Assembly: GCA_964440985.1 (NCBI GenBank)
Contig: CAYTWE010000001.1
Span: 23,968-87,967 of the forward strand
DNA: 64,000 nucleotides
Direction of reading: 5' to 3'
DNA from: UBA1731 sp964440985
GTDB lineage: Bacteria > Verrucomicrobiota > Kiritimatiellia > RFP12 > UBA1067
Shown piece after piece: positions 59,205 to 64,000 of the stretch. Position numbers and translations under genes: made by a program. How positions within the stretch are numbered: the first letter of the stretch is position 1; the number at the start of each line of letters is the position of its first letter. Under the pieces are notes generated by a model. The model searched no databases. It worked only from the letters and a program-made list of their open reading frames with translations, and was not told where the DNA came from.

Positions 59205-60725
59205 CTATGCCGAGACGGTGAGCGCCGCCCCCTTTTTCCAGAAGCAGTCGAGCGGCCTCACCTCAAACTTCACCGTCTCCGGCGGCAGTCTGTCCACAGA
59301 GACGGTGCATGACGAATCTGCCGTAGCCCGCTTGTGGGACAGCGCGTGGTTGAAGCCCTCCGCAACGACGTAGAACGCCTTTGATTCACCGTTCTTGCCG
59401 ATGGCGGTGATTTCATATTCATGCGGACGCGCCCCCTTCGCCGCAAGCGCAGCGGGGAATGTCAGCTGATACGCCTCCTTCTCCACCGCAGGGTGCCCAT
59501 CCGTCTTTCGCGTCTTGGCCTTGATCTTCTTGAGCGTGATCTTCGCGCCCTTCGGGAATTCGGGCGCAACCGTCTTCTTCGCCCTTTCGGCGAACGCGAA
59601 CGGCTTGGATTCCGCCGTCGTGAGCGGAAGCACCCAGTCGGGGCCGACAAAGACGTCGTTCAGGAACTCGCGCCGCTGGACGACGATGCAGTCATCGTAC
59701 ACCCGCCACAGCATACCCTGGCGGCAATCGCCGGCGGAATAGCGGCCCATCACCTTGAGCGCGTCCATCTCAGCCGCCACCTTCTGTCCGCCCGGCGGTT
59801 CTGTGGTCGTGTTCTCGTAGCCGAGGGGCTGTCGGGCGTTGTACGGCATCCCGGTGTAGCGGAGGGAACTCGTGCCGACGGAAGTAAACCCGCCCTGCCA
59901 CACGGAACGCTCATCCGTGAGCGAGTAGTGCGAATGCCCGGAGAACGCGATTGCGTTCGCGTACGGCGACAGCACTTTCGTCGTGAGCCCGCCGTCGTGT
60001 CCCCACGCCCACGAGCCGTAGCAGGTGTCCTTGGGGTGCGGATGCTGAAAATAGAAGAACGGGAGCTTTGGGTCGAGCTTGCCTCCGTCTTTCTTGAGAA
60101 ACTCCCCAAGCTCGATGCCAAACGTCGATCCGCCATACTTCGTCTCCGGTCCCTTGCCGTCATCCCAGTGCGCACCGAGGAACGTATAGCCCTTCACGGT
60201 CTTTCGGTAAAAGCGGGAGTAGTCTTCGTTGAAGATTCGCTTCCAGTGTCCGGCGATGTCGGCCCTGAGGATGTGCTTCATGCGCTCGTTCTCATCCGGG
60301 TAGAGGCGTTCGGCGTGTCCGCCATAGAGAAATCCGTGGTAGTCATGGTTGCCAATCGCAAACAGTTTCTCCACCGGGCGGCCATCAGGCGTCCTGTCAC
60401 CGGGGAAGACCGAGTACCAGGCCTGCGCCACGGCCTCCAGTTCCTCCACCATGCCATGATCTGCCATGTCGCCTACGACCATGACGGCGTCTACGCCTTC
60501 ATTCCGGAACCATTCAAGCGTGTGCCGGAACGTCAGGTTGTTGTCCCATGACGCCGGATTCTCGCCGGCGCCCACCTTGACGATGTGGATGTCGCTCACC
60601 ACGCCAAACGTCAGGCGCGGCACACCCGTCGGGACTGCCGACGGCGCCGCGAACAAAAACCTGTTGCCGGCAAATGCGCCGAACGACGCCGCGCCGGCGA
60701 TGAAAAACCTACGAGAGACATCCAT
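59205..60725 (-). CDS. Tat-exported calcineurin-like metallophosphoesterase
   Basis: This 506-aa protein begins MDVSRRFFIAGAASFGAF, a twin-arginine signal. The metallophosphoesterase motifs are in order: FGVVSDIHIV, VMVVGDMADHG, AIGNHDYHGF, FYFQHPHPKD and AFSGHSHYSL, with the His/Asp/Asn ligands. The C-terminal 150 residues form a separate beta domain (EYEITAIGKNGESKAFYVV). It is unlike the 34.0 kb phosphoesterase in length and arrangement, so the two are not recent copies. ATG at 60725 with AAGGAG upstream. Substrate unknown. Confidence 0.87.
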   Translation of the reverse strand: MDVSRRFFIAGAASFGAFAGNRFLFAAPSAVPTGVPRLTFGVVSDIHIVKVGAGENPASWDNNLTFRHTLEWFRNEGVDAVMVVGDMADHGMVEELEAVAQAWYSVFPGDRTPDGRPVEKLFAIGNHDYHGFLYGGHAERLYPDENERMKHILRADIAGHWKRIFNEDYSRFYRKTVKGYTFLGAHWDDGKGPETKYGGSTFGIELGEFLKKDGGKLDPKLPFFYFQHPHPKDTCYGSWAWGHDGGLTTKVLSPYANAIAFSGHSHYSLTDERSVWQGGFTSVGTSSLRYTGMPYNARQPLGYENTTTEPPGGQKVAAEMDALKVMGRYSAGDCRQGMLWRVYDDCIVVQRREFLNDVFVGPDWVLPLTTAESKPFAFAERAKKTVAPEFPKGAKITLKKIKAKTRKTDGHPAVEKEAYQLTFPAALAAKGARPHEYEITAIGKNGESKAFYVVAEGFNHALSHKRATADSSCTVSVDRLPPETVKFEVRPLDCFWKKGAALTVSA

Positions 60726-60792
60726 GTTGCTTCACTCCTTTTTTTGCGGTTCAGGTTGCCGTCACCGGCGACACATCGCCGACAACGAGTTG

Positions 60793-60801
60793 ATTATACC
60801 A
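60793..60801 (-). promoter_or_regulatory. extended -10 promoter of the 60.7 kb phosphoesterase gene
   Basis: TGGTATAAT on the minus strand; hexamer 60793-60798. A TTGCGT lies 19 nt upstream and is a weak -35. Confidence 0.5.
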
Positions 60802-60815
60802 CAATGTGACCCGGC

Positions 60816-61640
60816 TTACGCAATCGCGTCGATGAATGTGTCGATTTCTGGGATGGAGATCGATTCGGCCGCGCCGGCGTCTATCGCTTTCGCAAAATCC
60901 GGGTCTATCGGCAGCGTCAGCACGTTTGGGATGCCGAAACGGGCGGCGATCGCATCAGCATGGCTTTCTCCGAACACTGCGTGTCTTGCGGAGCAGTTCG
61001 GGCAGACGAAATAGCTCATGTTCTCGACAAGGCCGACAACCTTCTTCTCCATCATCTGGGCCATCTTCACGGACTTTCCGACAATCATCTCAACAAGCTC
61101 CTGCGGCGACGAGACGATCACAACCCCATCAACAGGCAGGCTCTGATAGACCGTCAAAGGGACGTCACCCGTCCCGGGCGGCATATCAAGGAACATGACG
61201 TCGAGATCCCCCCAATGCACATCCGTCCAGAACTGCTTCACCGCACCGGCGATTACCGGGCCGCGCCAAACTACAGGAGCGGACGGATCTTCAACGAGCG
61301 TATTCAGGGACATCACGCGGATTCCGCCAGTAGTCGTCAGAGGCTCTATTCCATGTTCAGACTGCACCGTTCCGCCAGAAAGCCCGAACGACTTCGGCAT
61401 CGAAGGCCCGGTTATGTCTGCATCGAGGATTCCTACGGACAGCCCCCTGCGGGAGGCCGCGACGGCAAGCATCGCAGTCACAAAGCTCTTTCCGACGCCA
61501 CCCTTGCCGCTTGATACGGCAATCACCTTCTTCACCCTCGAGGCGGCGTTCAATTTCGCCGAAAAGTCAAACGCCTCCTTGCGGTCGGCACATTTCTGTC
61601 CACAGCTTGAGCAATCATGTGTGCAGTTCTCTTCCGACAT
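60816..61640 (-). CDS. Mrp/NBP35-family iron-sulfur carrier ATPase
   Basis: This 274-aa protein has the deviant Walker A SSGKGGVGKSFV, LDADITGPSMPK, VMFLDMPPGTGDVPLTV and a C-terminal CPNC pair (NMSYFVCPNCS) used for cluster transfer. A short N-terminal Cys motif (CTHDCSSCGQKC) resembles eukaryotic NBP35 rather than plain ApbC. It transfers Fe-S clusters to target proteins. ATG at 61640; an upstream in-frame extension has no ribosome-binding site and is not used. Confidence 0.93.
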   Translation of the reverse strand: MSEENCTHDCSSCGQKCADRKEAFDFSAKLNAASRVKKVIAVSSGKGGVGKSFVTAMLAVAASRRGLSVGILDADITGPSMPKSFGLSGGTVQSEHGIEPLTTTGGIRVMSLNTLVEDPSAPVVWRGPVIAGAVKQFWTDVHWGDLDVMFLDMPPGTGDVPLTVYQSLPVDGVVIVSSPQELVEMIVGKSVKMAQMMEKKVVGLVENMSYFVCPNCSARHAVFGESHADAIAARFGIPNVLTLPIDPDFAKAIDAGAAESISIPEIDTFIDAIA

Positions 61641-61718
61641 CTCTTTTATTGTCCTTTCTGAATTGTTGTGACATGAATCCGCCGACATCCGTGGCTCTGT
61701 CCGTTGCGCGTCCCGCAC

Positions 61719-62384
61719 TCACCAGGCTATCGGCTCCATGCCGTTGGCTGAAAGATACTCGTTGGCCTTCTTGAAGTGTCCGCAGTCGATGAATCCGCGA
61801 AAGGCGGAGAGCGGAGACGGGTGCGGCGCTTCAAGCACAAGATGCCTCTGCCTGTTCACGAACGCGCCTTTGCGCCTTGCGTAGCTCCCCCAAAGCATGA
61901 ACACGAGATGTTCGCGCCGTTCGGCAAGCTTCGCGACGACTGCGTCGGTGAACATCTCCCATCCCTTCCCTTGATGCGAACCTGCGTTGCCTGCCGCAAC
62001 TGTGAGTGTTGCGTTCAGAAGCAGCACACCCTGATCCGCCCAGTGCGACAGGTCGCCATCCCTGTTCAGGAACGGCGTTCCGTATTCGTTCTCAAGCTCC
62101 TTGTATATGTTGACGAGAGACGGCGGCACCCGGACGCCCTTGTTCACCGAAAAGCACAGCCCATGCGCCTGGTTCGGTTCGTGGTACGGATCCTGTCCGA
62201 GAATCACGACCTTCACCTTGTCGAACGGCGTACGGTTGAACGCCTCGAAGATGCATCGCGCCGGCGGATAGACTACGCCGCCGGCATACGCTTTGCGCAC
62301 AAATTCGGCAAGCCGCCCGAAGTACAGGCTGCCGAATTCGTCGGACAGCGCCCGCTTCCACGATTCCTCTATCTTGACGTTCAT
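61719..62384 (-). CDS. ung: uracil-DNA glycosylase
   Basis: This 221-aa family 1 enzyme has the water-activating loop ILGQDPYHEPNQAHGLCFSV, GVLLLNATLTV and LEAPHPSPLSAFRGF, including HPSPLS of the leucine loop. It removes uracil from DNA. ATG at 62384 overlaps the ybaK stop as ATGA. Confidence 0.96.
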   Translation of the reverse strand: MNVKIEESWKRALSDEFGSLYFGRLAEFVRKAYAGGVVYPPARCIFEAFNRTPFDKVKVVILGQDPYHEPNQAHGLCFSVNKGVRVPPSLVNIYKELENEYGTPFLNRDGDLSHWADQGVLLLNATLTVAAGNAGSHQGKGWEMFTDAVVAKLAERREHLVFMLWGSYARRKGAFVNRQRHLVLEAPHPSPLSAFRGFIDCGHFKKANEYLSANGMEPIAW

Positions 62385-62851
62385 TGTTCGATGGCCACCT
62401 TTACGCGCTCGGTCTCCGGCAGCACCGCCTCCAGCACGTCCGGCGCGATTTCGGCGCAGACGCCGCGATGTCCGGCATTGATGTAGACAACGGGGCAATC
62501 GAAGATCGTTTCCTCGATGTAAACCTTCATGCGCTTGCGCGTACCGAAAGGCGATGTGCCGCCGACATGGTAGCCGGAGTGTCGATCGGCCGTCTCAGGA
62601 GTGCAGGTCTGCACCGTCTTGCAGCCGCGTATGCGGGCAAGCTGCTTTACGGAGATCTCGCGGTCGCCGTGCATCACGCAGACGAACGGCTTCTTCGTCT
62701 CGTCCTCAAGTATGATGGTCTTCAGCACAGCATGGTGATCCACACCGAGCTGCGTCGCGGCCTGTATCGTCCCGCCATGCGGAGTGAAAACGTAAGTATG
62801 AAGCGAATATCGCGCCTTGGCCGCCTTCAAGGCGCGTATCGCCATCGTCAT
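62381..62851 (-). CDS. ybaK: YbaK/EbsC-type Cys-tRNA(Pro) deacylase
   Basis: This 156-aa trans-editing protein has HHAVLKTIILEDE, VCVMHGDREISVKQLAR and YHVGGTSPFGTRKRMKVYIE, the GGTSPFG loop being diagnostic. It hydrolyses mischarged Cys-tRNA(Pro). ATG at 62851 with AGGA upstream gives the family length; a start at 62872 is possible. It lies just after fabD. Confidence 0.92.
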   Translation of the reverse strand: MTMAIRALKAAKARYSLHTYVFTPHGGTIQAATQLGVDHHAVLKTIILEDETKKPFVCVMHGDREISVKQLARIRGCKTVQTCTPETADRHSGYHVGGTSPFGTRKRMKVYIEETIFDCPVVYINAGHRGVCAEIAPDVLEAVLPETERVKVAIEQ

Positions 62852-62891
62852 CGGTATTTCGTCCTGCTTCATCGACCGCAAGTCCGCCGGC

Positions 62892-63815
62892 TCACGCAAG
62901 CGCAGCAAGCGTCGCTTCGAGCGATGCGAGGTCGGAGACGTTGACGGCCGTGAGCGATGCGTCTATCTTCTTGACGAGACCCGAAAGCACCTTGCCCGGC
63001 CCGAACTCGACGAAGCGACCGCAACCCAGAGCCTTTGCCGCCTCGACATCGGCCGCCCAGTTGGTCGTACCGGTCACCTGCTCAAGCATCGTGGCCTTGA
63101 TTTCGCCAGGATCGGAGGAATGCGGTTTGCCGGTCACGTTCGACAGCACCGGCATCTTCGGTGCGCTGAAGGAGATTTCGTCAAGCACCGGTGCAAGACG
63201 CTCCCGCGCCGGCTGCATGAACTTCGAATGGAACGCCCCGGCCGTTGCAAGCGGTATCGCCCGCTTTATGCCAAGCTCCTTCGCAGCGGCGGCAGCGGCG
63301 GCAATCGCCTCCTTCGAGCCGGAGAGCACCTGCTGCGCAGCTGAGTTGATGTTGGCTACGGTGCATCCCGTACGGGCGCAAAGCTCATCGAGCTGAGCGG
63401 ACGACGCTCCGACGATGGCGATCATTCCCGACGGCGTCGCCTCGCAGGCCTCCTGCATGAACCGCCCACGCGCCTCAAGAACCTTGAGCGTGGAATCGAA
63501 ATCAAGCACACCTGCGGCGCAGAGCGCACCCCACTCACCAAGCGAAAGACCCGCTGCGGCGGCGAACGGCGCGGGGCGGCGCTTCTGGAACGCAAGATAC
63601 GCAGCATAGCTCGTTACGAATATCGCAGGCTGGCAGATGTTGGACTTGGTAAGCTCCTCCGCAGGACCCTCGAAGCACACCTTCTTGAGGTCGAAGCCCA
63701 GGACCCCGTTCGCCTTGTCGAAAAGCGACATCAACGTGGCGTCGCTCTCCGCGAAATCCTTGCCCATTCCCGGCACCTGAGCGCCTTGACCTGCAAATAT
63801 GCAGCAATCTCCCAT
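62892..63815 (-). CDS. fabD: malonyl-CoA:ACP transacylase
   Basis: This 307-aa enzyme has the FAGQGAQ start, GLSLGEWGALCAAG (active Ser in GLSLGE), AFHSKFMQPA (active His) and VEFGPGKVLSGL. It transfers malonyl groups to ACP for fatty acid synthesis and may also serve the second ACP set. ATG at 63815 with AGGAGG before it. It heads a fabD-ybaK-ung-mrp run on the minus strand. Confidence 0.96.
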   Translation of the reverse strand: MGDCCIFAGQGAQVPGMGKDFAESDATLMSLFDKANGVLGFDLKKVCFEGPAEELTKSNICQPAIFVTSYAAYLAFQKRRPAPFAAAAGLSLGEWGALCAAGVLDFDSTLKVLEARGRFMQEACEATPSGMIAIVGASSAQLDELCARTGCTVANINSAAQQVLSGSKEAIAAAAAAAKELGIKRAIPLATAGAFHSKFMQPARERLAPVLDEISFSAPKMPVLSNVTGKPHSSDPGEIKATMLEQVTGTTNWAADVEAAKALGCGRFVEFGPGKVLSGLVKKIDASLTAVNVSDLASLEATLAALA

Positions 63816-63851
63816 TTTCTGACCTCCTCTATGTTGTTTGAACTGTCTGTG

Positions 63852-63860
63852 ATTATACCA
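63852..63860 (-). promoter_or_regulatory. extended -10 promoter of fabD
   Basis: TGGTATAAT on the minus strand, hexamer 63852-63857, 36 nt before the fabD ATG. No good -35. Confidence 0.5.
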
Positions 63861-63892
63861 TATCCGATGTCCGTCGGCTGTGCCGCACTGCA

Positions 63893-63925
63893 GCAACGCT
63901 CCCTCCGGAACAGAGGGAGCGTTGC
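63893..63925 (-). terminator. strong hairpin upstream of fabD
   Basis: GCAACGCTCCCTC (63893-63905) pairs perfectly with GAGGGAGCGTTGC (63913-63925). It lies about 48 nt after a possible stop at 63973. No T-run, so it may be a terminator or a stability hairpin for an upstream gene. Confidence 0.5.
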
Positions 63926-63972
63926 GATGCACCGGCCTGATCGCAGTGCATTTATGGGCAGACCGCCGAAAC

Positions 63973-64000
63973 CTACCACACGACCTTGGCGTAGCCGGAC
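63973..64000 (-). CDS. possible 3' end of a gene off the right edge
   Basis: The minus-strand frame ends GYAKVVW then TAG (63973-63975). A stable hairpin follows, which fits the end of a secreted protein. Only eight codons are visible, so this is tentative. Confidence 0.25.

Overview
The window looks like a chromosomal segment of a PVC-group bacterium. The best fit is a gut or rumen Kiritimatiellota/Verrucomicrobiota lineage. The evidence is moderately high GC, an EF-Tu with a non-canonical switch I, a large secreted beta-strand (autotransporter-repeat-like) protein, Tat-exported phosphoesterases, a DUF4091/GH123-like hydrolase, a GH78 rhamnosidase and a GH29 fucosidase. This placement rests on recognised protein types, not on a database search. 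Nearly all genes from 1 to 46.7 kb are on the minus strand. The rest is mixed: the plus strand dominates from 46.8 to 53.5 kb.

Region by region (minus-strand genes are transcribed from high to low coordinates). 0-3.8 kb: a partial sugar-isomerase lipoprotein, a Vsr-like endonuclease, apt, upp and a FadL-type porin. 3.9-8.7 kb: tRNA-Thr, tuf, rpmG, tRNA-Trp, secE, nusG, rplK, rplA, rplJ and rplL, running from a clear promoter to a terminator, with no rpoBC after rplL. 8.73-8.89 kb: a candidate 6S-like RNA. 8.9-17 kb: pheT, a zinc-finger/RG-rich unknown, a TPR membrane protein, a poly(A)/CCA nucleotidyltransferase and metG. 17-21.3 kb: a three-gene NuoE/NuoF/GltD-like flavin complex resembling Stn-type transhydrogenases. 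21.4-25.6 kb: pgpA, a plant-glucuronokinase-like GHMP kinase, a GalU-like pyrophosphorylase, a CapD-like dehydratase and pyrE. 25.6-30.7 kb: an ExbB/ExbD-like pair with a TPR protein, then era and acpP. 30.8-39.4 kb: a four-gene secreted glycan-processing operon. 39.5-46.7 kb: an M50-like peptidase, an FtsB-like protein, a GH13-GH133 debranching enzyme, a PP-loop thiolase, a short prenyl synthase and a secreted discoidin-like protein.

46.8-53.6 kb (plus): rpmE, prfA, an orphan Opp/Dpp-type ATPase, then an aryl-polyene-like set (second ACP, two hotdog dehydratases, ketoreductase, ketosynthase) and a GH29 fucosidase. 53.6-55.2 kb holds two decayed genes, each preceded by a related 60-nt element, on either side of a HAD phosphatase. 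55.2-64 kb: a patatin lipase, tcdA, a secreted unknown, argH, a second Tat phosphoesterase, an Mrp ATPase, ung, ybaK and fabD.

The genes couple translation tightly, with many 4-nt ATGA/GTGA/TTGA overlaps. Promoters resemble sigma-70 sites, with TTGATT/TTGCGG-like -35 boxes and frequent extended -10 TGnTATAAT. Several genes have the -10 only 7-10 nt before the start codon, which suggests leaderless mRNAs. All functional statements come from motif recognition; none was checked by database search.
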